This document shows, one piece after another, positions 7,486 through 14,789 of a stretch of 49,257 bases of DNA (the stretch's first letter is position 1; every line of letters begins with the position of its first letter). The DNA is from JBCDGZ01 sp038750655. GTDB taxonomy: Bacteria > Bacteroidota > Bacteroidia > Chitinophagales > Saprospiraceae. A model generated the notes under the pieces. That model searched no databases and was not told the DNA's origin. It saw only the letters and a list, made by a program, of their open reading frames with translations. The stretch lies in assembly GCA_038750655.1 (NCBI GenBank), contig JBCDGZ010000046.1, positions 1 through 49,257 on the forward strand, in the 5' to 3' direction. The translations under genes and the position numbers were made by a program.

Positions 7486-7561
7486 TGGAGACGAAGGGAA
7501 TCGAACCCTTCACAGGCTGCTTGCAAAGCAGCTTCGCCAAGGCCTTGGTACATGCGCCCCC
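7486..7561 (-). tRNA. tRNA-Ala (TGC) with unusual D-arm
   Basis: 76 nt. Acceptor GGGGGCG/CGTCTCC keeps the G3.U70 wobble, the alanine identity element; discriminator A. Anticodon stem GCTGC/GCAGC with loop TTTGCAA gives TGC. T-arm AAGGG-TTCGATT-CCCTT is normal. In place of the normal GCTC/GAGC D-arm there is a perfect 12-base palindrome (CCAAGGCCTTGG), which could pair as CCAA-GGCC-TTGG. The conserved identity elements suggest function despite the odd D-arm. Confidence 0.82.
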
Positions 7562-7566
7562 ATTAG

Positions 7567-7637
7567 TCCAAGTAGAAAGATTCGAACTTCCAACCCCTGC
7601 ATCCCAAATGCAGTGCTTTGCATTAAGCTATACCTGG
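7567..7637 (-). tRNA. tRNA-Pro (TGG)
   Basis: 71 nt, near-canonical: acceptor CCAGGTA/TACTTGG starting with C1-G72 as usual for bacterial tRNA-Pro, D-stem GCTT/AAGC, anticodon stem CTGCA/TGCAG with loop TTTGGGA (anticodon TGG), T-arm GGAAG-TTCGAAT-CTTTC, discriminator A. CCA is not encoded (CTA follows). Confidence 0.9.
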
Positions 7638-7646
7638 AAAATTTAG

Positions 7647-7740
7647 CGGTAACGACGAGAATTTCCCGAAGGGATGGCGATGCCAGAACTCGCAACTTCG
7701 GGATGGACAATCCTGCGCTCTACCATTGAACTACGCTACC
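7647..7740 (-). tRNA. tRNA-Asp (GTC) with 29-nt T-loop
   Basis: 94 nt, the first gene of the array. Acceptor GGTAGCG/CGTTACC (one G.U), D-stem GTTC/GAGC, anticodon stem CAGGA/TCCCG (one A-C mismatch) with loop TTGTCCA (anticodon GTC). The discriminator G is the standard aspartate identity base. The T-stem GCGAG/CTCGT encloses a 29-nt loop (window 7660-7688) made of TGGC-ATC-GCCA and TCCC-TTC-GGGA hairpins flanked by TTC and AATT; a normal loop is 7 nt. No encoded CCA (CTA follows). Confidence 0.82.
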
Positions 7741-7746
7741 GATTAT

Positions 7747-7937
7747 TTAAGAACATATTAGGAGGTAGTCATTCAGGCTGCCCCGTAGGGACTCCTTCGG
7801 AGCAAAATCCAACTTTTGGAACCTGTCTGCGGCTTTTTTTTCGCCCGTAGCGCGGCTACGCACTCAAAAAAGAGCCTTGCCAGAACCCTAAATTTGAATT
7901 TTTCGCTTCTAAAGCACCACCTCCTAGTATGTTCTAA
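7747..7937. repeat. ~190-bp element with ~22-bp terminal inverted repeats (MITE-like)
   Basis: The left end (7747-7769) and the reverse complement of the right end (7916-7937) align over ~22 bases around the core GAACATA(T/C)TAGGAGGT, with two substitutions and one single-base gap. The interior has no credible gene but several small hairpins, including CGTAGC-GCG-GCTACG at 7846-7860 and CTCC-TTC-GGAG near 7791. It lies 7 bases upstream of the first tRNA gene, so it may supply or separate the array's promoter. A non-autonomous transposable element or a large structured RNA are both possible; no target-site duplication is obvious. Confidence 0.55.
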
Positions 7938-7939
7938 GG

Positions 7940-7994
7940 CAGCTGCGACTATTGATTTGAAATTGAAAAAGAAAAATCGAAGGATTCGCAGCTG
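7940..7994 (+). repeat. Long hairpin, CAGCTGCGA/TCGCAGCTG
   Basis: Perfect 9-bp arms (7940-7948 and 7986-7994) enclose 37 bases in which GATTT/AAATC can extend the pairing. The plus strand continues with TTTTT, so it resembles a terminator for plus-strand transcripts, though no plus-strand gene precedes it. It immediately follows the MITE-like element and may be part of it. Confidence 0.4.
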
Positions 7995-8365
7995 TTTTTC
8001 TGACAGCTACTGACTCCTTTGAGACGAACTATCAGATAAGAGGATCTTCAAAACTGGCGAGGCAATCACCAAATATCCCGGGCTCACTGGGCTTCCATGC
8101 TGCCCGTTTGCCGAAGAGGAAATGTGGTAGGATTTGAATTGTTGCCCGTCTCATTTTTTTTGGCTTGATGTAATTTGTAATGTTTACGAGAATAGAACTG
8201 TGGGAAAGGGGGGAATGGTTCCGGGGTGGAGAAATAAATTTTTAATTTTTAAAAACCTAAATCATAAAACAATGATAAACAAACTTTTAAATCCTATTTA
8301 AGGTTTAAAGATTAAATTCTTCAATAAAAATCAGCAGCAATTTAGTCCTCCATCACAGCTCCCCC
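7995..8365. other. Gene-free stretch, nothing recognised
   Basis: No convincing gene, RNA or repeat. Around 8100-8160 a short stretch resembles the T-arm of a minus-strand tRNA (GATTTGAA) but no matching stems could be built. From 8230 on it is AT-rich and lies downstream of the LytTR regulator's stop. Confidence 0.5.
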
Positions 8366-9118
8366 TCAATACAAGCGCCGCAACAACTCCTCCTTCCGCG
8401 CCTTCGACACCGGCACCTTCATCTCATTGCGCATCACCAAATAACCGCCCTCTCCCCGAATGAATTCTTTGACCTGAGCCAGGTTGATCAAATGAGAATT
8501 ATGTGGTCGGTAGAAATTGTAGGGGGCTAGCAGCTCTTCGAATTCTTTGAGGGTTTTGGAGAGGAGCTTTTTGCGGCCGCCTTGCAGGTAGACCATCGTG
8601 TAATTACTGTCAGAACAGCAGACAATAACGTCGGTAGGCTCGACGAATTCGATGCTTTCTTTGGTGGCCAAAGCGATCTTGCCGATGCCACCTTGCTGCA
8701 CCGCCTTGACATTGTTGAGTAAGCCCTGGTACTGCTGCTGCCGCCCCACCGGCTGCTGCCGCCGGAGGTACTTTTGCACCGCCGCCTTCAAGTCCTTATT
8801 CTGCACAGGCTTAAGGAGGTAATCCAACGCGCTGGCCTTGACCGCCTGAATACCAAACTGATCATAGGCCGTAGTGAAGATGACATCGAAGGTGAGCTGG
8901 TCGCCCAGTTCTTCAAGAACATCAAAGCCGTTGAGCATGGGCATCTGGATGTCAAGAAATAGCAGCTGTGGGGGAGTACTGCGGAGATAGTCGATGCCCT
9001 TGGTAGGATCATCGAAGGTGGTGACGACTTCTACTTCGGGACAGTAGTTTTCTAATTTCCATTGCAGGGTTTCTATGGCGTGATGCTCATCGTCGATGAT
9101 AACGGCTTTGATTTTCAT
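8366..9118 (-). CDS. LytR/AlgR-family response regulator (REC-LytTR)
   Basis: 250 residues. The receiver domain has the acidic pair D9-D10, phospho-acceptor D56 in 'LLFLDIQMP', the Thr in 'FTTAYD' and the Lys in 'YLLKPV'. The C-terminal ~110 residues are a LytTR DNA-binding domain ending 'MKVPVSKARKEELLRRL'. It acts as a cytoplasmic transcription factor, phosphorylated by its partner sensor. The sensor gene lies 11 bases upstream in the same direction, so the two form an operon. Targets cannot be read from the window. The divergent MddA-like gene beyond the sensor is a candidate only by proximity. Confidence 0.92.
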   Translation of the reverse strand: MKIKAVIIDDEHHAIETLQWKLENYCPEVEVVTTFDDPTKGIDYLRSTPPQLLFLDIQMPMLNGFDVLEELGDQLTFDVIFTTAYDQFGIQAVKASALDYLLKPVQNKDLKAAVQKYLRRQQPVGRQQQYQGLLNNVKAVQQGGIGKIALATKESIEFVEPTDVIVCCSDSNYTMVYLQGGRKKLLSKTLKEFEELLAPYNFYRPHNSHLINLAQVKEFIRGEGGYLVMRNEMKVPVSKARKEELLRRLY

Positions 9119-9129
9119 TTCTCTAGGGT

Positions 9130-12100
9130 TTAAGGTTCAATAGGAATTTCCAATTCAATGCGGGTGCCGCAGGCTTCACCAGCGGCGTTTTTCAAGTCAA
9201 TTATTTTTACAGAAGTATCCGCTTGATACAACTTATTGATCATATTGATTCGATCTTTTGTGATCCGCATCCCCACCGATTTTTTGCCGCGATCGGGTCG
9301 GCTGTTTTTAATCTCCTGCGCCCAGGTCCGCCCCACGCCGTTGTCTTCAATACTGCAGTGCAGCTTCGGGCCTGCCGCTCCGTTGGACTGTCGAATGCTC
9401 AAAATGACTTTACCGTCGTGCTTATCTTTCTTATACATCAAGCCGTGCCAGATGGCATTCTCAATGTAAGGTTGCATGAGCATGGGCGGGATGTCGATGG
9501 CATGAATGTCAATGGATTTGTCGATTCGAATATCGTATTGAAATTTGTCTTTAAACCGCAGGCTTTCCATCTGCATGTACAGCTCCAGTGCCTCCAATTC
9601 GTCTTTGAGATTGACCAGCTTGCTGCGGGAGTTTTGCAGGATCAGGCGGATCAGGCGGGCGAAGCCACTGAGGTATTCGGAGGCCTTTTTGGTTTCGTTT
9701 CGGATGATGAAGCTTTCGATGGAATTGAGGCAGTTGAAGAGAAAATGAGGGTTCATCTGAGCCCGTAGGGCGGTCATTTCAACCTCGGCTAGCTGGACTT
9801 CAAAGTCGGCTTTGAGCTGTTCTTCTTTGCGGATTTGAGCGGTTTTGTAGCGGTAGGCGGCGAAGGCCACTACGGCGATAAACCAGAGGGCGAGCAAGCG
9901 GGCCCACCAGGTGGCCCACCAGGGCGTGGCGACAAAGATGGATAGTTCGGCCAGTTCTGGATTCCAGACGCCTTCGTTGTTGGCAGCCTGCAGCTGGAAG
10001 GTATAGTCGCCACCGGACATATTGGTGTAGGAAGCAAAGCGGCGACTGCCCGCGTCGATCCATTCCTCGTTGAAGCCCAGGAGGCGATAGCGGAATTCGT
10101 TTTTATTGCCGAGGGTGAAGCCCAGGGCGGAGAATTCGAGGGTGAAGAAATTCTCGTTGGCTTTGAGATCGAGGTGCCGAAGGCGGTAGGTCGCCGTATC
10201 GGTACTGTAATCTTGCCCCAGCACTTCAATATCGCTGATGTAGGGGCGAGGGATTTCCTGATTGGGTTGCAGCTCCTCCGGCTTGGCCAGCCAGAGTTGA
10301 TTACGGCCGGCCAGAGCCAACTCGCCCGTCGGAAGCAGGTCGAAGGTACTAAAGCCCGGGCGGTCAATCCCGTATTCATACAGATAAGCCGTCGACGTCA
10401 AATCAGCTGTATTAACCTTAATCAGTAAATCGTTGGCAAAACACCAGACCGTTCCCTTTTTATCCGCGACGACCCGCTGAGTCACCCCAAACCGATGGCG
10501 CTTTTTTAAATCCAAAAAAGTCACCCCCTCCTCCGGCTCATCGACATTTATATAACCGATCTGTCCATTCTCTGCATTCATCCAAATGCGTCCGTACTGG
10601 TCCTCCGCAAAACCGTAGACATTTCGAACAACTCGGCCGGAATCTCTTGGATAGTAGGCGTGTAAAAAATGATCTTGCTCCGGATCGTAAATACTATAGC
10701 CCTCTACCCTCGAAAACCAAATCTTATGTTGGCTATCCTCATAGAAATTTCGAAAAGTATTGGTGTATAAGCGGGGGCCGCCTACTTGAATTTCTTCTTT
10801 AAAAATTCTTGATCGTCCACTCTTTGCATCGTAACACAAAACAGCCCCATTGGTCCCCGCAAGCCAAAGTTGAGATTTAGAATCCCAGAAGAGCATCTGC
10901 GTAAGCCCAAAGTCAGTCGGAATCTTAATCGCTGCTTTTTGCAGTTCTCTGCGTTGCACATCATAAATAAATAACCCTCGTTCACAACTCACCCACCACC
11001 GACCTTGCGCATCAAGATCAATATCGAACAGGTTGATCGTCTCCCCTGCCCCAAAGTGCTTGACAAAAAAGGGAATGATTTCTAATTCTCCCGTACTTTT
11101 ATCAAAGCAGTACAAGTATTCCCCTGTATTATTGGCCACGATTACTTTCTGCGGTTCTTCTGCATTTGGAATCAGGAGCCGCGCATATTCCCAGCCCGGC
11201 ATCGCAGGGTTTTCGTAGCGATAAGGAGCAAACTGTTGCTGTACGGGATCAAAAAGAAAAAGGCCATCAGCCCCCACTAACCAAGCCCGATTCTGGTCAT
11301 CGATGTAGTTCAGTCCGTAGAGTTCCATCTCGTGTACATCGCGCTTTTTCCAAAAATTGACCTCCTCTTTTTCCGTATGGTAGCTCAGCAATCCATTGAA
11401 ACTGGTGATCCAGATTTCCTTTTTACTTTTTCGGTAAATCTTATCGATGGACGTTTTAGCGATCGAAAGCCAGGGGCCGTCTTTGATCGGAAGAAGCTTG
11501 ATGGTTTCAGTCACTGGGTCGAAGACTTTCAGGGTATTATCACCCCAGGAGCCCGCATAAATCCGCCCATCATCGTGGTGGTAAATCCGCCGGAATCCAT
11601 TGGGTTTATCGCCCAGCTTTTGCTCTTCGAAATGTAACCAACGGAGGGTGTGAAGGTGTTTATTGATTTTCAACAGGCCCCGGGTCGTACCGGCCCAGAT
11701 GATAGAGTCATTGTCGTGGTGGGCCTCTATGCTGAGAATATTATTAGTTCGCGCAGGATTGGGAAAGAAGGGAATGACCTCGCTGGCTTTAGTTTGGTAC
11801 ATTCTAAAATCATCTTGCTCTGGCAAATAATGAGCAACCCCGTAAACGCGCGTTCCCACCCAAATTTCTCCCTCCTTATCCTTCCCGATGGCCCGAATTT
11901 GCTGGACGGTATTGTAGTTTAGTGCGGGACGTTTTCCGGTTTCTTGAAAATGATAATTGACGAAAGTCTCCTTTTTCAAATCCATTCGAGACAATCCCGC
12001 ATGCGTGCCAATCCACAAATGGTGATCATCAACAGTTAGGCAGAGGATGCGGTTGTCAATGATGGTACTGGAGTCGGAAGGATTATGACGGTAGGTTTTG

Positions 12101-12312
12101 AAGCGACTGCCATCAAAGCGGCACAGCCCGTTGGCCGTACCCAGCCAGATAAAGCCATCGGGCCCCTGCACAATATCCCGCACCCCATTGTTGGCCAGCC
12201 CATCCTCTTCGGTGTAGCGCACCGCTTGCTCAAACTTAAGCTGTGCAGATGCAGCAGCACTCAGCAGTAGCAGACACAGACAAATCCACAGTATTTTACA
12301 GGCAGTATACAT
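9130..12312 (-). CDS. Propeller-type sensor histidine kinase (Reg_prop, Y_Y_Y, LytS-like kinase)
   Basis: 1060 residues. A signal peptide is followed by ~700 residues of two-component-regulator propeller blades (for example 'DGFIWLGTANGLCRFDG', 'GEIWVGTRVYGVAHY'), then a Y_Y_Y domain (FRYRLLGFNEEWIDAG... GDYTFQLQAANNEG), one membrane helix (~residues 785-805), a coiled linker and a His_kinase/HATPase module of the LytS type. The phospho-acceptor is H856 in 'QMNPHFLFN'. The ATP lid shows 'PYIENAIWHGL' and 'DNGVG'. It probably senses a periplasmic ligand and passes phosphate to the LytTR regulator encoded next to it. Unlike the SusR/HTCS hybrids of Bacteroides it has no fused receiver or DNA-binding domain. 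Confidence 0.92.
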   Translation of the reverse strand: MYTACKILWICLCLLLLSAAASAQLKFEQAVRYTEEDGLANNGVRDIVQGPDGFIWLGTANGLCRFDGSRFKTYRHNPSDSSTIIDNRILCLTVDDHHLWIGTHAGLSRMDLKKETFVNYHFQETGKRPALNYNTVQQIRAIGKDKEGEIWVGTRVYGVAHYLPEQDDFRMYQTKASEVIPFFPNPARTNNILSIEAHHDNDSIIWAGTTRGLLKINKHLHTLRWLHFEEQKLGDKPNGFRRIYHHDDGRIYAGSWGDNTLKVFDPVTETIKLLPIKDGPWLSIAKTSIDKIYRKSKKEIWITSFNGLLSYHTEKEEVNFWKKRDVHEMELYGLNYIDDQNRAWLVGADGLFLFDPVQQQFAPYRYENPAMPGWEYARLLIPNAEEPQKVIVANNTGEYLYCFDKSTGELEIIPFFVKHFGAGETINLFDIDLDAQGRWWVSCERGLFIYDVQRRELQKAAIKIPTDFGLTQMLFWDSKSQLWLAGTNGAVLCYDAKSGRSRIFKEEIQVGGPRLYTNTFRNFYEDSQHKIWFSRVEGYSIYDPEQDHFLHAYYPRDSGRVVRNVYGFAEDQYGRIWMNAENGQIGYINVDEPEEGVTFLDLKKRHRFGVTQRVVADKKGTVWCFANDLLIKVNTADLTSTAYLYEYGIDRPGFSTFDLLPTGELALAGRNQLWLAKPEELQPNQEIPRPYISDIEVLGQDYSTDTATYRLRHLDLKANENFFTLEFSALGFTLGNKNEFRYRLLGFNEEWIDAGSRRFASYTNMSGGDYTFQLQAANNEGVWNPELAELSIFVATPWWATWWARLLALWFIAVVAFAAYRYKTAQIRKEEQLKADFEVQLAEVEMTALRAQMNPHFLFNCLNSIESFIIRNETKKASEYLSGFARLIRLILQNSRSKLVNLKDELEALELYMQMESLRFKDKFQYDIRIDKSIDIHAIDIPPMLMQPYIENAIWHGLMYKKDKHDGKVILSIRQSNGAAGPKLHCSIEDNGVGRTWAQEIKNSRPDRGKKSVGMRITKDRINMINKLYQADTSVKIIDLKNAAGEACGTRIELEIPIEP

Positions 12313-12595
12313 TCCGTGTATAAGATAAGGCGAATTGAGCTAAACGACTGGGTCAGATGATTGGAACGCCGGTTTCTTGAGTAAACGTAGCTCTTTTTTG
12401 AGCCTAGCATGGAAGGGCCTTCTTTTTTCTTGCGATCCAGCGGTCTACTCAAAAGATCAGCGGCTCAGTTCATAATGGGTGCAATTGCCCTCATTTACCA
12501 TTTCTCCTGCCCCCCGGTGCTCCTACCTTTGAATCGTCAAGCGGATCGTCCCGACGGATCATCCTATTTCTTAACTCCAAGAATATCAAATTCTT
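12313..12595. other. Divergent intergenic region, sensor kinase / MddA-like gene
   Basis: 283 bases with promoters expected in both directions. The only element I can point to is a TAnnTTTG match for the plus strand (12524-12531). Short open frames here are not credible. Confidence 0.5.
12524..12531 (+). promoter_or_regulatory. Putative -7 element for the mddA-like operon
   Basis: TACCTTTG matches the Bacteroidota -7 consensus TAnnTTTG 65 bases upstream of the MddA-like start. No good -33 TTG lies at the usual spacing, so confidence is limited. Confidence 0.35.
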
Positions 12596-13342
12596 ATGAA
12601 ACGAATCCTATGTTTTATTTACGGCATGATGAGTTACCTTTTTTTCTTTATTACCTTTCTGTATTTTATGGGATTTCTCGGCAATCTATTTGTCCCTAAT
12701 CCGATCGATGGCCCGGCGGAGCAAAGCCTTGGCATGGCCCTACTCATCAATCTAGGACTGTTAGCACTCTTTGGCTTGCAGCACAGCATCATGGCTCGTG
12801 CCAGCTTTAAGCGGTGGTTGGAGCAGTTTATCCCCGCCGCCATTGAGCGCAGTACCTATGTCCTAGCTTCTGCACTGGCACTAGCCACCTTAATGTGGTT
12901 TTGGCAACCGATGGGCGGCGTAGTCTGGTCGGTTGAAGCCACCTGGGCAGTTGGGCTGCTTTACGGACTTTTTGGCTTGGGTTGGGCCATCCTCTTCACC
13001 GCGACCTTCCTGATTGATCATTTCGAGTTGTTCGGCTTGAAGCAGGTCTACTTTTATTTGATTGACAAAGACATCCCGGCCCAATCCTTCAAAACGCCTT
13101 TTCTCTATAAGATCGTCCGCCACCCTATTTACCTGGGCTTCTTACTGGGCATGTGGGCCACTCCGCAGATGAGCATTACCCATTTGATTCTGGCGGCCGG
13201 CATGACTGTTTATATCCTGCTGGGTACTTGGCTGGAGGAAAAAGACCTAATTGGCACCTTCGGTAATACCTATCGGCACTATCGGAGCAAGGTCCCCATG
13301 CTGATTCCTATTCCCGGAAAATCTTATCAGAAAAAGCCTTAA
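12596..13342 (+). CDS. MddA-like membrane methyltransferase (methanethiol S-methyltransferase / NnrU-ICMT family)
   Basis: 248 residues with five or six membrane segments. The segment around residues 60-90 (HSIMARASFKRWLEQFIPAA, then 'IERSTYV') and the C-terminal motif 'YKIVRHPIYLGFLLGMWATP' with the following 'EEKDLIGTFGNTYRHYRSKVP' match the MddA branch of the isoprenylcysteine methyltransferase superfamily, in which the RHPxY motif and the terminal E-E-x-D...Y region bind SAM. MddA converts methanethiol to dimethyl sulfide. The general ICMT superfamily call is firm; the MddA subfamily call is by resemblance. Its TAA stop overlaps the ATG of the next gene (TAATG), so the two are probably translationally coupled. 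Confidence 0.75.
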   Translation: MKRILCFIYGMMSYLFFFITFLYFMGFLGNLFVPNPIDGPAEQSLGMALLINLGLLALFGLQHSIMARASFKRWLEQFIPAAIERSTYVLASALALATLMWFWQPMGGVVWSVEATWAVGLLYGLFGLGWAILFTATFLIDHFELFGLKQVYFYLIDKDIPAQSFKTPFLYKIVRHPIYLGFLLGMWATPQMSITHLILAAGMTVYILLGTWLEEKDLIGTFGNTYRHYRSKVPMLIPIPGKSYQKKP

Positions 13343-14685
13343 TGCAAAATTCCAGTACCATGTTCAACATCCATTATACGGGTATTCATCAAAAGGTTGA
13401 ATGCGCTGCGGACGGCGGCAGCCTCCTGGATATTTCTCTAGACAATCAAATTCCGCACTTGCACGAATGCGGTGGCAATGGCCAATGCACCACTTGCCGG
13501 GTACGGATCATCGATGGGCAGCAAAATGTTTCGAAGCGGACGGCGGTGGAACGCCAGCTGGCGAAAGCGCGCCGCTGGGACCCTTCGATCCGGCTGGCCT
13601 GCCAATGCTACCCCAAGGGCGATGTGAGTGTGCAGCGGCTGGTCTGGACCAGCTCGGAAATCAATAAGCTACAGCTGGAAACAGTGCCGGAGGGGCAGGC
13701 CCAGGAGCGCCCTATCGCCATCCTGTTTTGTGATCTGCGGAATTTCACCAGCATCACCTCCCGCAACCTAGCCTTCGATATGGCCCATATGCTCAACCAT
13801 TTCTACACCGCGCTGGGCGAGCCCATTCTGATGAACAATGGCATCATCTACCAGTACGTCGGCGATGAAATCATCGGTATCTTTGGGACGTCGGGAGGAA
13901 CGCGGCAGAAGAATTGCCGGGACGCCGTGCGGGCAGCCCTGGGGATGCGCTACGCCCTGGCGCGCTTGAATCGGATGGAGTTGCAGGACTTTGATACGGA
14001 GTTTAAGATGGGCATTGGCATCCACTTCGGGAGGGCCTTCATCGGGCATCTAGGGCATCCGAAGCATCGGCAGTTTGCGGTAATCGGCGATCCGGTGAAC
14101 GTGAGCAGTCGTATTCAGGGCTGTACGAAAACGACGGGCACGCAGGTGCTGCTGTCGCAGCAGATTGTCGACGCGATTCCGGACGAGGAGTTGCAGACAG
14201 GACAGCGGTTTGAGTTGCAACTCAACGGAAAAACGGAGCTGTCGGTACTGCACGAGCTGATTGGATTTTCTGATGTTGACATACAGTTGGAGCTGCAATC
14301 TTCGCTGGATGAAATACTGCGAAATGAGGAGGTGTTTGCGCAAAAATTCTACGCCCGGGTCTTTACCGAAGCGCCGATGGTGCGTCAATTATTTAAGCGC
14401 AATATGCTGGATCAAGGGCGGATGTTGACCCATATGCTGAGCGGAATCGTTTATGCGCTTAGCCGACCGGAGTATTTACTGATGGGGCTGAAGGCCCTGG
14501 GGCGAAGCCACGAGCGATATGGAGTCAGAGCGGAGTATTACCCGATTGTTCTGCGTTGTCTTTTAGCAACCATTAAGGAAGAGATGGGAGAACACTACGA
14601 AGAAAGAATTGGAGAGGCGTGGCGGCAGGGCCTGGGCGAAGTCATGCGATTGATGCAAGGTAAAGAAGAGCACATTAGAAAATAG
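13342..14685 (+). CDS. Ferredoxin-adenylate/guanylate cyclase-globin fusion protein
   Basis: 447 residues with three domains. (1) Residues ~8-100: plant-type [2Fe-2S] ferredoxin, with ligands C43, C49, C52 and C87 (or C89). (2) Residues ~120-300: class III nucleotide cyclase. Metal aspartates are D131 (FCDLRNFTS) and D175 (YVGDE); transition-state residues are N253 and R257; D250 sits at the second purine-recognition position, but the usual Lys before YxGD is Gln171. (3) Residues ~310-440: single-domain globin resembling the haem domain of flavohaemoglobins, with probable proximal His390 in 'ALGRSHERYG'. No membrane segment is seen, so it should be cytoplasmic. Likely role: a cyclase gated by redox state and by O2, NO or another haem ligand (inference). 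It is coupled to the upstream MddA-like gene. Confidence 0.88.
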   Translation: MQNSSTMFNIHYTGIHQKVECAADGGSLLDISLDNQIPHLHECGGNGQCTTCRVRIIDGQQNVSKRTAVERQLAKARRWDPSIRLACQCYPKGDVSVQRLVWTSSEINKLQLETVPEGQAQERPIAILFCDLRNFTSITSRNLAFDMAHMLNHFYTALGEPILMNNGIIYQYVGDEIIGIFGTSGGTRQKNCRDAVRAALGMRYALARLNRMELQDFDTEFKMGIGIHFGRAFIGHLGHPKHRQFAVIGDPVNVSSRIQGCTKTTGTQVLLSQQIVDAIPDEELQTGQRFELQLNGKTELSVLHELIGFSDVDIQLELQSSLDEILRNEEVFAQKFYARVFTEAPMVRQLFKRNMLDQGRMLTHMLSGIVYALSRPEYLLMGLKALGRSHERYGVRAEYYPIVLRCLLATIKEEMGEHYEERIGEAWRQGLGEVMRLMQGKEEHIRK

Positions 14686-14710
14686 GCACTATAAGAAAGA
14701 TAGTGGTGAT

Positions 14711-14741
14711 GGTGGTGTAAATTGATTGAATTTACACCGCC
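14711..14741. terminator. Bidirectional hairpin between convergent genes
   Basis: GGTGGTGTAAATT pairs with AATTTACACCGCC (13 bp, one G.T) around a 5-base loop, 26 bases after the cyclase-globin stop and 49 bases before the stop of the convergent small gene. There is no long T-run on either side, so termination may be weak or rho-aided. Confidence 0.6.
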
Positions 14742-14789
14742 ATTTATATGGAAAGCAATTAAAGATAATCTTTCAAAGCATAAAGGACC

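Noticed and set aside
8041..8160. Possible thirteenth, degenerate tRNA on the minus strand
   Set aside because: A GATTTGAA T-arm-like stretch is present, but no acceptor, D or anticodon stems could be paired around it.
12409..12699. 96-codon plus-strand frame overlapping the MddA-like start
   Set aside because: It occupies a promoter region and runs out of frame through the start of a well-supported gene.
13342..14685. Globin region read as a generic helical dimerisation tail
   Set aside because: The spacing of 'LGRSHERYG' with 'AEYYPIVLRCLLATIKEEMG' matches the flavohaemoglobin haem domain closely, so the globin call was kept.
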